A stretch of 64,000 nucleotides of DNA from Pelomonas nitida (GCF_043555975.1 NZ_JBIGIA010000011.1:1-64000); one strand, 5' to 3'; numbered from the stretch's first letter, positions 48,019-56,144 are shown. A program made the numbers and translations. The notes: generated from the letters alone by a model not told the origin.

Positions 48019-50241
48019 ATGCTCCCCATCCTGCGTCTCGCTCTCCCGGCCCTGCTGGCCGCTCCGCTGCTGACCCTGGCGGCCCCTCCCGAAGCCTCGA
48101 CCGACCATGTGCAGGCGCGCCTGGTGTCCAGCCTGGCCACCGTGGCGCCCGGCCAGCGCTTCACCGTGGCGCTGACGCAGGACATCAAGCCGCATTGGCA
48201 CACCTACTGGCTGAACCCGGGCGATTCCGGCCAGGCGACGACGATCGACTGGACGGGCACCCAGGCCGGCGCCATCCAGTGGCCCACGCCGTCCATCCAG
48301 GCCATCGGCCCCATCGTCAATTACGGCTACGAGGGCCGGGCGGCGCTGCTGGTCGAGCTGACCGTGCCGGCTGACGCCAAGCCGGGCGCCCGCTTCCAGC
48401 CCGGCGCGGCGGTGAAGTGGCTGGTCTGCAAGGACGTCTGCATCCCCGAGGATGTCAGCCTGGGCCTGGACCTGCCCGTCGTGGGTTCGGCGGCCGAGGC
48501 CAAGGCCGGTGCTGACGCCGCGCAGATCGAGGAATGGCGCCGCGCCATTCCCCAGCCGGCGCCATTCGCCGTGCAGATCAAGCCGGCGCCGCAGGGCGTG
48601 CAGCTCAGCGGCGAGACGACGGGCATCAGCAAGGCCTATTTCTTCGCCGACACCTGGGGCGCGGTGGCCCACAGCGCACCGCAGCCGTTGAAGGCCGAGG
48701 GCGGCGGCTGGGCGCTCGAGATCCCGGCAGGCGACGAGCCCGTGCCGGCCGGCAAGCCGCTGTCGGGCGTGCTGGTGCTGACCAGTGCGGCGGGCGAGCA
48801 GGCCTGGGCCGTCAGCACGACGATGCCGGCCGGCGCCGGCAAGGGCCCGGGCGCGGCCGACCTCACGGCGCCGGCCGCTGCCGTCGAGCCGGCGGCGCCG
48901 CCGCCGAGTGAGCTCGGGCTGTTGCCGGCGCTGGCGCTGGCGCTGGTGGGCGGGCTGATCCTGAACCTGATGCCCTGCGTGTTCCCGGTGCTCTCCATCA
49001 AGGCGCTGGCGCTGGTCAACCAGGGCAATCACAAGGCCGAGGGGCTGGCCTACACGGCCGGTGTGCTGGGCAGCTTCGCGGCGCTCGCGGCCGTGCTGAT
49101 CGCGCTGCGCGCCGGCGGCCAGCAGGTGGGCTGGGGCTTCCAGTTCCATTCGCCGGTGTTCGTGCTGGTGGTGGCGTACTTGCTGTTCCTCGTCGGCCTG
49201 AGCCTGTCGGGGCTGTTCGAGATCGGTGGCAGCTTCACCGGCATGGGCTCCAGCCTGGCGGCCAAGCAGGGCCTGGCGGGCAGCTTCTTCACGGGCGTGC
49301 TGGCGGCCGTGGTCGCCACGCCGTGCACCGCGCCGTTCATGGGCGCGGCGCTGGCGTTCGCGCTGAGCCAGCCGGCGGCCGTCATGCTGGCCGTGTTCCT
49401 GGCGCTGGGCCTGGGCCTGGCGCTGCCCTTCCTCGTGCTGGCGTTCTGGCCGGCGGCGCAGCGCTGGCTGCCGCGCCCCGGCGCCTGGATGGACCGCTTC
49501 AAGCAGGCGCTCGCCTTCCCGATGTACGCGGCGGTCGTCTGGCTGCTGTGGGTGCTGGCCCAGCAGGCCGGGCCCGACGGCGTCGCGTTGGCGCTGGGCG
49601 GGCTGGTGCTGATGGCCTTCGGCCTGTGGTGGCGCCATGCCAGCGGCGCGAGCGCCGTGGGCACCATCGCGGCGGTGGCCAGCGTCGTGCTGGCGCTGGG
49701 TGCGTCGACCTGGATCAAGCCGGTGGCGGCCGACGTGCGGGCGGAGTCGTCGACCGAGGCCTACAGCGCCGAGCGCCTGGCCGAACTGCGCGCGCAGAAC
49801 AAGCCGGTGTTCGTGAACCTGACCGCGTCGTGGTGCATCTCCTGCCTCGTCAACGAGCGCGTCGCGCTGTCGCGGCCCGAGGTGAAGGAGGCCTTCGCGA
49901 AGGCCGGCATCACCTACCTGAAGGGCGACTGGACGCGCGAGGACCCCAAGATCACCGCCGTGCTGAAGGCCCATGGCCGCTCCGGCGTGCCGCTCTACCT
50001 CTACTACGCGCCGGGCGCTGCCGAGGCGCAGGTGCTGCCGCAGATCCTCACCCCGGGCCTCGTCATCGAGGCTGTTTCCCCACCCCCGTCGCTTCCAGGA
50101 GTTAGCCATGACCTTGCTTCGCCGCAGCCTGCTCGCCGCCCTGATCTTGCCCGCACTGGCCCACGCCGCCGCCACCGTCGACGCGCCCGCGCCGGCCTTC
50201 ACGGCCACGGCCGCCGACGGCAAGACCGTCAACCTGGCTGA
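48019..50241 (+). CDS. dsbD: DsbD-family protein-disulfide reductase with abnormal C-terminal overrun
   Basis: A membrane thiol-disulfide reductase. After a signal peptide, an N-terminal periplasmic domain carries C137 and C141 (VCKDVCIPED). An eight-helix membrane part follows (about 295-560, LMPCVFPVLSIK and ATPCTAPFMG with the conserved proline-cysteine pairs). A C-terminal thioredoxin domain has WCISC near residue 606. It moves electrons from the cytosol to periplasmic partners. The normal end should be near VIEAV (about 50068), but the frame continues to 50241 into the redoxin gene with an Arg-rich, non-native tail. Only a one-base shift in the CCCCACCCCC run at 50079-50088 would give TAG. 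Stop loss or frameshift is probable. Confidence 0.85.
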   Translation: MLPILRLALPALLAAPLLTLAAPPEASTDHVQARLVSSLATVAPGQRFTVALTQDIKPHWHTYWLNPGDSGQATTIDWTGTQAGAIQWPTPSIQAIGPIVNYGYEGRAALLVELTVPADAKPGARFQPGAAVKWLVCKDVCIPEDVSLGLDLPVVGSAAEAKAGADAAQIEEWRRAIPQPAPFAVQIKPAPQGVQLSGETTGISKAYFFADTWGAVAHSAPQPLKAEGGGWALEIPAGDEPVPAGKPLSGVLVLTSAAGEQAWAVSTTMPAGAGKGPGAADLTAPAAAVEPAAPPPSELGLLPALALALVGGLILNLMPCVFPVLSIKALALVNQGNHKAEGLAYTAGVLGSFAALAAVLIALRAGGQQVGWGFQFHSPVFVLVVAYLLFLVGLSLSGLFEIGGSFTGMGSSLAAKQGLAGSFFTGVLAAVVATPCTAPFMGAALAFALSQPAAVMLAVFLALGLGLALPFLVLAFWPAAQRWLPRPGAWMDRFKQALAFPMYAAVVWLLWVLAQQAGPDGVALALGGLVLMAFGLWWRHASGASAVGTIAAVASVVLALGASTWIKPVAADVRAESSTEAYSAERLAELRAQNKPVFVNLTASWCISCLVNERVALSRPEVKEAFAKAGITYLKGDWTREDPKITAVLKAHGRSGVPLYLYYAPGAAEAQVLPQILTPGLVIEAVSPPPSLPGVSHDLASPQPARRPDLARTGPRRRHRRRARAGLHGHGRRRQDRQPG

Positions 50242-50713
50242 CTACAAGGGCAAGACGGTGGTGCTGGAGTGGACCAATGCCGACTGCCCCTACGTGCGCA
50301 AACACTACGGCAGCGGCAACATGCAGAGCCAGCAAAAGGCCGCCACGGCGCAGGGCGTCGTGTGGCTGCAGGTGATCTCGTCGGCACCGGGCCAGCAAGG
50401 CCATGTCGACGGCGCCACGGCGCAGAAGCTCAACGCCGAGCGCGGCGCCGCGCCCACCGCGACGCTGCTGGACCCCACCGGCGAACTCGGCCGCCTCTAC
50501 GGCGCGCAGACCACGCCGCATCTCTTCGTCATCAAGGGCGATGGCTCGCTGGCCTACAAGGGCGGCATCGACAGCATCGCGTCGGCCAGCAAGGACGACA
50601 TCGCCAAGGCCGAGCCCTACGTCACCGAGGCCCTGGCCGCCGTGGCGGCGGGCAAGAAGGTCGAGAAGGCGTCGACGCGGCCTTATGGCTGCTCGGTGAA
50701 GTACGCGAGCTGA
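50108..50713 (+). CDS. Periplasmic redoxin (AhpC/TSA-like) protein
   Basis: A 201-residue exported thioredoxin-fold protein. A signal peptide (MTLLRRSLLAALILPALAHA) precedes a redoxin domain: VDAPAPAFTATAADGKTVNLADYKGKTVVLEWTNADCPYVRKHYG. The conserved resolving site is DCPYVRKHYGSGNMQ, a single active-site Cys instead of CxxC; another Cys lies near the C-terminus (YGCSVKY). It follows the DsbD-like gene with AGGAG 7 nt upstream of the start, so it is the likely partner reduced by that membrane protein. Confidence 0.88.
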   Translation: MTLLRRSLLAALILPALAHAAATVDAPAPAFTATAADGKTVNLADYKGKTVVLEWTNADCPYVRKHYGSGNMQSQQKAATAQGVVWLQVISSAPGQQGHVDGATAQKLNAERGAAPTATLLDPTGELGRLYGAQTTPHLFVIKGDGSLAYKGGIDSIASASKDDIAKAEPYVTEALAAVAAGKKVEKASTRPYGCSVKYAS

Positions 50714-50714
50714 T

Positions 50715-51323
50715 TTGTTGCTCCGGTCTGGGGTGAGCCTGCGGGCGCGGGCGACTTTGCTGGCGCTGGCGGCCCCCTTGGCGGCGCAGGCCGAGTCTTG
50801 CGGGCGTTTCCCCTCGCGCGGCTTCGAGAATGCAGATGCGCCCCAACTCGACGCCCGCTACGCCAACCCGGTGTACGGCTACGCGGTGCAACTGCCCGCG
50901 GGGTTGATCGGGCATGGCGCGCCGAGCCCGGCGCCTGACCATGGCTTCGGCATCGCGCTCTCCTGGACGCCGCGCGCCTATCTCTACGTCGACGGCAGCT
51001 ACGAGGTGTTGGACGACGACACGCTGGGCAAACAAGAGACGCGACAGCGCGAGTTCCTGCGCGCTGAAGCCTTGCGCGTTCTTTCCACGCAGTCCACGAG
51101 TACGCGGCTCGGGCCGCTTCCCGGGGTGAGGATGGTGGCGCGCTACGCATGCAAGGGGCTGCGCGGCCTCTACGTCAAGGACGAGGTCGTGGCCCTGAGT
51201 CCGGACCTGCGTGTGGTCTACAGGGTGGCACTGCTCACAACGACGAAGCGCTATCGCGCGGACAAGGCAGCGCTTGATGAGCTGCTGCGCTCCTTCACGT
51301 TGCTCAGCCGGCCGGTACCGTGA
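50715..51323 (+). CDS. Exported protein of unknown function
   Basis: A 202-residue protein with a signal peptide (RATLLALAAPLAAQAESCG). Mature sequence shows YGYAVQLPAGLIGHGA and LGPLPGVRMVARYACKGLRGLYVKDEVVAL, an alpha/beta pattern; cysteines at two places may pair. Family not recognised. The start is TTG at 50715 or GTG at 50733, with the signal peptide complete in both. It begins 2 bp after the redoxin stop, so it is the third gene of the dsbD transcript. The stop is 4 bp from the convergent glutaminase stop. Confidence 0.65.
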   Translation: MLLRSGVSLRARATLLALAAPLAAQAESCGRFPSRGFENADAPQLDARYANPVYGYAVQLPAGLIGHGAPSPAPDHGFGIALSWTPRAYLYVDGSYEVLDDDTLGKQETRQREFLRAEALRVLSTQSTSTRLGPLPGVRMVARYACKGLRGLYVKDEVVALSPDLRVVYRVALLTTTKRYRADKAALDELLRSFTLLSRPVP

Positions 51324-51326
51324 CGC

Positions 51327-52241
51327 TCAGAAAACGGACAACCCCGTCTTCGCCACGAACAGCTCCAGCGCCTGGCGGCCCAGCAGCGAGTTGCCCGTTG
51401 GGTCCAGCGCCGGTGACCACACGCACAGCGTGAGCCGGTCGGGCACGACGGCCATGATGCCGCCGCCCACGCCGCTCTTGCAGGGCAGCCCGATGCGGAA
51501 GGCGAACTCGCCGGCTGCGTCGTAGGTGCCGCAGGTCAGCATCAGCGCGTTGACGCGCCGGGCCTGCGCCGGGCTCAGCACCGGCGTGCCGGCCAGCGGA
51601 TGGCGGCCGTCGCGGCACAGGTAGCCGGCGGCGCAGGCGACCTGCTCGCAGGTCATCGAGAGGGCGCACTGGTTGAAATAGACGTCCAGCACCTCGGCCA
51701 CGTCGTTGTCCAGCGTGTCGAACCCTTTCATGAAATTGGCCAGCGCGGTGTTGCGAAAGCCGGTGTCGGCCTCGGAACGTGCCACTTCCGCGTCGATGGG
51801 GATGGGCTCGCCGCACAGCCGGGCGAGCATGGCCAGCAGTTCGGCCTTGGCGTCGCCCAGCGACACGAGGCGGTCGGCCACGGCGATGGCACCTGCGTTG
51901 ATGAAGGGGTTGCGCGGAATGCCACGCTCGCTCTCCAGCTGCACCAGCGAGTTGAACGCGCTGCCCGAGGGCTCGCGGCCGATGCGGTCCCACAGCGCTT
52001 CGTCCAGCGAGCGGATCGCCAGCGTCAGCGAGAACACCTTGGACATGCTCTGGATGGAGAACGGCACGGCGGCGTCACCCGCCGCCGCCGTGTCGCCCGC
52101 ACAGGTGCGCAGCGCAATGCCGAACTGCTGGGGCGACACGCGTGCCAGCGCCGGGATGTAGCTGGCCACCTTGCCGCCCACCTGGCCCAGGCGCGGGCGC
52201 AGTTCGTCGTTGATCTCGTCGAGGATGGGCTGGAAGTCCAT
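51327..52241 (-). CDS. glsA: Glutaminase
   Basis: A 304-residue serine-dependent amidohydrolase (beta-lactamase-like fold) converting glutamine to glutamate and ammonia. The catalytic SxxK is S65-x-x-K68 in FSIQSMSKVF. The substrate loop RNPFINAGAIAVAD and the Tyr/Asn-containing NQCALSMTCEQVA segment match, as does GVGGGIMAV toward the C-terminus. The start ATG at 52241 has an AGGA site made by the terminal AG of element copy B plus the next two bases, spaced 7 nt from the ATG. Its promoter must therefore lie inside element B or be absent. Confidence 0.95.
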   Translation of the reverse strand: MDFQPILDEINDELRPRLGQVGGKVASYIPALARVSPQQFGIALRTCAGDTAAAGDAAVPFSIQSMSKVFSLTLAIRSLDEALWDRIGREPSGSAFNSLVQLESERGIPRNPFINAGAIAVADRLVSLGDAKAELLAMLARLCGEPIPIDAEVARSEADTGFRNTALANFMKGFDTLDNDVAEVLDVYFNQCALSMTCEQVACAAGYLCRDGRHPLAGTPVLSPAQARRVNALMLTCGTYDAAGEFAFRIGLPCKSGVGGGIMAVVPDRLTLCVWSPALDPTGNSLLGRQALELFVAKTGLSVF

Positions 52242-52250
52242 GCGTTTATC

Positions 52251-52520
52251 CTAGTCCAGCGACTCAGTGAAATCGGTGGTGCGTGAGCCCCTGGCCAGCC
52301 GCAATCAAGGTGCAAGCGCGCAGGCGTGTAGGCACCCGGCAAGCGCTTGCAACGCGGAGTGCGGCTGGCCAGGGACTCACCCTTCGGGCAGGGGACTGGC
52401 CGGGCCGGCCGCGTCGTTGCAGCGCTTGCCAAGGCGGCCAGCCTTGGCTGCGCGCTGCGCCTTGCCGCCAGCCCGGCCTGCCCCCTGCGCACCACCGATT
52501 TCACTGAGTCGCTGGACTAG
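52251..52520. repeat. 270-bp structured element, copy B (MITE-like, perfect 33-bp terminal inverted repeats)
   Basis: Second copy of the element at 15431-15700; 270 bp, nine differences. The terminal 33-bp arms (52251-52283 and 52488-52520) are perfectly complementary. Stem 1: 52283-52303 with 52360-52380 (one mismatch), enclosing a 9-bp stem 52311-52319 with 52343-52351. Stem 2: 52388-52409 with 52467-52488, enclosing 52419-52425 with 52452-52458 and 52429-52435 with 52441-52447. At relative positions 13 and 258 both copies stay paired although the base differs (A-T in copy A, C-G in copy B). It fills almost the whole 303-bp divergent region between glsA and the methyltransferase, 9 bp from one ATG and 24 bp from the other. 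Confidence 0.9.
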
Positions 52521-52544
52521 ACGCGGCCCCGGGACAATCGCGTG

Positions 52545-53456
52545 ATGCAAGCCTTGCTCGACGCCATCGCCCAGATGGCTTTCCCCTCCGACGCGCAGCG
52601 CGTCTTCCACGGCCGTGGCGGCCTGTTTCCCGGCTGTGAGCACCTGGCGCTGGATGCCTTTCCGCCGGTGCTGCTGCTGACCTCGTTCAAACCCCTGGAC
52701 GACGCGTCGCTGGCCGCCGTCGGCGACGCGCTCGCCGCGCGCTGGCGGCAGATCACCGATGCACCGCTGAACTGGGTCTACCAATGCCGTGGTGACGCGG
52801 CCGAGACGCGGCTGATGGCCGGTGCCGTGCCCGAGCCGCATATCGTCACCGAGGCCGGCGCGCGCTACGTCGTGCACCTGCTGCGCGGCCAGAACCATGG
52901 CCTCTTCCTCGACATGGCCGAGGGCCGGCGCTGGGTGCGCGAGCATGTGAAGCCCGGCGCCAAGGTGCTGAACCTGTTCGCCTACACCTGCGCCTTCTCG
53001 GTCGTCGCGCTGCAGGCCGGTGCGGCCGAGGTGGTCAATGTGGACATGGCGTCAGGCGCGCTCGCCACCGGGCGCACCAACCATGAGCTGAATGGCGTGA
53101 AGGCGGGCGCCAAGTTCCTGGCCCACGACATCTTCAACTCCTGGGGCAAGCTGACGCGCGGCGGCCCCTACGACCTCGTCGTCTGCGACCCGCCCAGCTT
53201 CCAGAAGGGCAGCTTCGTCGCGACCAAGGACTACGCGCGGCTGGCCAGGCGCCTGCCGTCGCTGCTGGCGCCTGGCGGGGGGGCGTTGCTGTGCCTGAAT
53301 GCGCCGGAGCTGGGGCTGGAGTTCCTGCGCGGCGCGGTGGAGGAGAACGCGCCGGAGCTGGCGTTCATCGAGCGGGTGGCGAACCCGGCGGTGTTTGCGG
53401 ATGTGTCGCCGGACCGCGCGTTGAAAGTCATCGCCTATCGGGCGGCCGCCGCGTAA
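52545..53456 (+). CDS. Class I SAM-dependent methyltransferase (RlmI/RlmJ-like)
   Basis: A 303-residue enzyme with an N-terminal domain (about 1-120) and a Rossmann methyltransferase domain. SAM-binding motif I is AKVLNLFAYTCAFSVVAL, followed by VVNVDMASGAL and the catalytic-type YDLVVCDPPSFQKG (DPP). Related enzymes methylate cytosine in 23S rRNA. The N-terminal PUA domain of RlmI is not evident, so the exact target is open. ATG at 52545; the element end is 24 bp upstream, so the promoter is within the element. Confidence 0.85.
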   Translation: MQALLDAIAQMAFPSDAQRVFHGRGGLFPGCEHLALDAFPPVLLLTSFKPLDDASLAAVGDALAARWRQITDAPLNWVYQCRGDAAETRLMAGAVPEPHIVTEAGARYVVHLLRGQNHGLFLDMAEGRRWVREHVKPGAKVLNLFAYTCAFSVVALQAGAAEVVNVDMASGALATGRTNHELNGVKAGAKFLAHDIFNSWGKLTRGGPYDLVVCDPPSFQKGSFVATKDYARLARRLPSLLAPGGGALLCLNAPELGLEFLRGAVEENAPELAFIERVANPAVFADVSPDRALKVIAYRAAAA

Positions 53457-53494
53457 GCTCCACTGCACGAGTTATCACGCAACGGAGTGCTGGT

Positions 53495-53710
53495 GTGAAA
53501 GCTGTTTCTCAAACCATCGTCCTGCTCTTGGCGACTGCGGCAGCTCATGCTGCAGACAAGACGGAGCCTCCTGCGGGCGAGGCCTGCGCCGTTGCTCACC
53601 CGATGCCCGAGGCTACGCGCACCGATCGCCTCGATCCCGCCGTCATCGAACGGATGACCACGCGGCAGCGAGCGCCCAAGATGCCCGCCTTTCCGGCCGA
53701 GCAGCGCTGA
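53495..53710 (+). CDS. Small exported protein, 71 residues
   Basis: A 71-residue protein starting at GTG (GGAG 8 nt upstream). Signal peptide KAVSQTIVLLLATAAAHAAD is followed by a short mature part with EPPAGEACAVAHPMPEA and PAVIERMTTRQRAPKMPAFPAEQR. One cysteine. Family not recognised. It lies 38 bp after the methyltransferase and converges on the kinase gene with a 3-bp gap. Confidence 0.6.
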   Translation: MKAVSQTIVLLLATAAAHAADKTEPPAGEACAVAHPMPEATRTDRLDPAVIERMTTRQRAPKMPAFPAEQR

Positions 53711-53713
53711 CGC

Positions 53714-55168
53714 TCAGGCCAACCGCCCCAGGTCCTTCAACAACTTCTCCCGCGCAACGGGATCGCTGACCGCCTCCGCCAGCCGGTTGAAGAACACTGC
53801 GCGGCTGTCGATGCCGGTGGCGGCGCGTTTGACGAGCACCTTGGCGATGGGGCCGACGTGCTGGGCCAGCAGGGGGACGGCTTTCTCGATGACCGCGTCG
53901 GTCAGCGGGCCGCCGAGGGTGGTGCCGGCGGCCGAACCGGCCGAGCCCGTTGCCGCCCGTGAGGCGGGGGCGGAGGGCGTGCCGCTGGTGCCGCCGGCCG
54001 TCTTGCCGGCGCCGCTGGTGGCGATGCCGGCCTGGGCCAGGAAGGCGTCGCGGGCGCGCGGGTCGGCGACTTGTTCGGCCAGCTTGGCGTAGAGCCCGGC
54101 CAAGTCGGTGCATTCGCGCGCCGCGCGGCGCACCAGCACGCTGGCCAGCGGGCCCACGTGGCGGGCGAGTGTCTGCTCGGCCTGGGCCAGCAGGGCCTTG
54201 TCCCAGTCGGTCGGCGGCAAGCCGCTGGATGCCCCGGCGGTGGAGGGCGGCGCGAGCGTGGGCGACAGCGGCGTGCGCGCGGGGCGCGGCGGCGCCGTCA
54301 TCAGCGTGCGGTCCCAGGCGGTGTCGTCCAGCGCGGCGCCGGCGCCGTCGAGCAGCGCCTGCTTGAAGGCCTCGGCGTCGGCGAAGCGGTCGTCCGGGCG
54401 CTTGGCCAGCGCGCGGGCGACGATGGCGTCGAACCACGCCGGCCGGTCGGCGCCGTCGACGCGCGACGGCGGCTGCGGCTCCTCGTTGACGACCTTGTAC
54501 ATGAGCGCCTCGGTCGTGCCGGCAAACGGCGCGCGGCCGGTCAGCAGTTGGTAGAGCACGACGCCGGCACCGTAGATGTCCACGCGCCGGTCCATGGCCT
54601 TGCCGAGGAACTGCTCGGGCGCCATGTGGCTGGGCGTGCCGACCATGTAGTGGGTCTGCGTGAGGTTCTGCGACTCGATGCGCGCGATGCCGAAGTCGGC
54701 CACCTTGAGCCGGCCGGTGCCCATCAGGATGATGTTGCCGGGCTTGACGTCGCGGTGCCAAACGCCTTTGTCGTGCGCATGACCCAGCGCGTCGAGCAGC
54801 TGGCTCATGATGCCGGGGATGTCGGTGTCGGTGAAGCGCACGCGGGCGCTCAGGTAGCTGGCCAGCGAGCGCCCTTCGACGAACTCCATCGCGATGTAGG
54901 CCACCTGCTCGGTGCGACCGAAGTCGTAGACGGCGACGATGCCGGGGTGGCCCAGCCGGCCCGCAGCCTGCGCCTCGTTGCGAAAGCGCGAGGCCGGTGC
55001 GCCGGGGCTGTCGTCGTCGGCGTCCAGGCCGGCGCGGATGGTCTTCAGCGCGACGGTGCGCTGGATGTCGGGGTCGAAGCCCTTGTAGACCACGCCCATC
55101 GCGCCCTCGCCGAGCACGTCGGTGATGCGGTATTTGCCGAGCTGCGCGGGATGTTTCTTGTCGCTCAT
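53714..55168 (-). CDS. Hanks-type Ser/Thr protein kinase with C-terminal tandem helical repeats
   Basis: A 484-residue soluble kinase. The kinase domain spans residues 13-280: glycine loop GEGAMGVVYKG, invariant K42, catalytic HRD with D140 (VWHRDVKPGNII), DFG with D158 and the APE-like MAPEQF. After a Pro/Ala-rich linker the tail carries two similar helical units of about 50 residues: ARHVGPLASVLVRRAA with LYAKLAEQVADPRARDAFL, and AQHVGPIAKVLVKRAA with FFNRLAEAVSDPVAREKLL. No transmembrane segment. The membrane haem sensor gene lies 103 bp upstream on the same strand, so the kinase is likely to work with it. Confidence 0.92.
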   Translation of the reverse strand: MSDKKHPAQLGKYRITDVLGEGAMGVVYKGFDPDIQRTVALKTIRAGLDADDDSPGAPASRFRNEAQAAGRLGHPGIVAVYDFGRTEQVAYIAMEFVEGRSLASYLSARVRFTDTDIPGIMSQLLDALGHAHDKGVWHRDVKPGNIILMGTGRLKVADFGIARIESQNLTQTHYMVGTPSHMAPEQFLGKAMDRRVDIYGAGVVLYQLLTGRAPFAGTTEALMYKVVNEEPQPPSRVDGADRPAWFDAIVARALAKRPDDRFADAEAFKQALLDGAGAALDDTAWDRTLMTAPPRPARTPLSPTLAPPSTAGASSGLPPTDWDKALLAQAEQTLARHVGPLASVLVRRAARECTDLAGLYAKLAEQVADPRARDAFLAQAGIATSGAGKTAGGTSGTPSAPASRAATGSAGSAAGTTLGGPLTDAVIEKAVPLLAQHVGPIAKVLVKRAATGIDSRAVFFNRLAEAVSDPVAREKLLKDLGRLA

Positions 55169-55271
55169 GCCATGACGCCGGGTGTTCCCAAGCGGCTGCC
55201 GTGGAACTGGCTTGGCCTGGCCACTGGCAGCGCCTCCTTGAGGGGGCCGGCGAAGGCGGTACGGGGTGGGC

Positions 55272-56144
55272 TCATGAATCCAGAAGCTTCATGGCCTGCA
55301 CGACGCTGGCGCGCATGCGGGAGAACGAGTCGGACAGTGTGGCGATCTCGTCGTGGCCACCGGTCTTGAACTCGGGGGCGTCGAGGTCGCCCTGGCTGAC
55401 GCGGTCGGCCAGCACGGACAGGCGCGTGACCGGGCGCACGACCAGCAGCCAGATCATCAGGTTCAGCACGACGCCGACGGCGACGAACACACCCACCAGC
55501 GACGTGATGAAGACCTTGAAGGTCTTGCCCGCGCGTTCCAGCGGCACGCCCAGCGGCACCGAGACGATCTGCGCGCCGATGACCTCGTTGAGCTTCCAGC
55601 CGAAGCCGTTGGCAGGCCCGTATTGCGCCACCATGGTGGCGGGCGCGGCCTCCACGCTGCTGTGGCAGGCCAGGCAGGCGGGGTCGGTGATGCGCAGCGG
55701 CCGCGCGATGTAGAGCGAGGGGCCGGCGGGCGTGTCGCGCGTGCCGATGGCTTCGGGCAGGCTGGCATCGCTGCGGAACTGGCCGACGATGTCGGCCTCC
55801 CAGCTCGTCGCGCGGTCGCGCGGGTTGGTGGGGTTGAGCGCCGCCTCCTTGTAGGCGAACTCGGGGTGCCTGGCCAGCAGCGTGCCCAGCACTTCGGTGG
55901 CGGAATAGCTCGGCACCGTCTGCGGCAGGAACTTCTCGGTCATCTGCGACACCAGCAGCGGCTTGATCTGCGTGTTGGTGTAGTTGCGCACGGCCAGCGC
56001 CTTCTCCATCAGCATCTGCGCACTGGCGACGGTTTCCTGCTTGGCGTTGTCCTGCAGCAGTTGCCGGGCGATGTAGCCACTCAGCGCGATGCCCAGGCTC
56101 ATGACGAGCAGGTAGACCAGGTTGAATTTGACGAGCAGTTTCAT
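55272..56144 (-). CDS. DUF3365 (Tll0287-like) haem-binding sensor with HAMP domain
   Basis: A 290-residue membrane sensor: TM1 6-27, a periplasmic DUF3365 domain (about 30-205), TM2 212-236 and a HAMP domain (237-290) that ends the protein with no catalytic module. A c-type haem attachment motif CLACH lies at 157-161 (TDPACLACHSS). Tll0287-type domains bind haem and are thought to sense redox state or gases. With only HAMP as output, the signal must be passed to another protein. The next gene on the strand encodes a soluble Ser/Thr kinase, making a two-protein sensor-kinase unit plausible. Confidence 0.9.
   Translation of the reverse strand: MKLLVKFNLVYLLVMSLGIALSGYIARQLLQDNAKQETVASAQMLMEKALAVRNYTNTQIKPLLVSQMTEKFLPQTVPSYSATEVLGTLLARHPEFAYKEAALNPTNPRDRATSWEADIVGQFRSDASLPEAIGTRDTPAGPSLYIARPLRITDPACLACHSSVEAAPATMVAQYGPANGFGWKLNEVIGAQIVSVPLGVPLERAGKTFKVFITSLVGVFVAVGVVLNLMIWLLVVRPVTRLSVLADRVSQGDLDAPEFKTGGHDEIATLSDSFSRMRASVVQAMKLLDS

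Noticed and set aside
15431..52520. Integron attC-like site as explanation for the two structured elements
   Set aside because: No integrase, no cassette-like gene arrangement, no core-site RYYYAAC; terminal arms are too long and regular.
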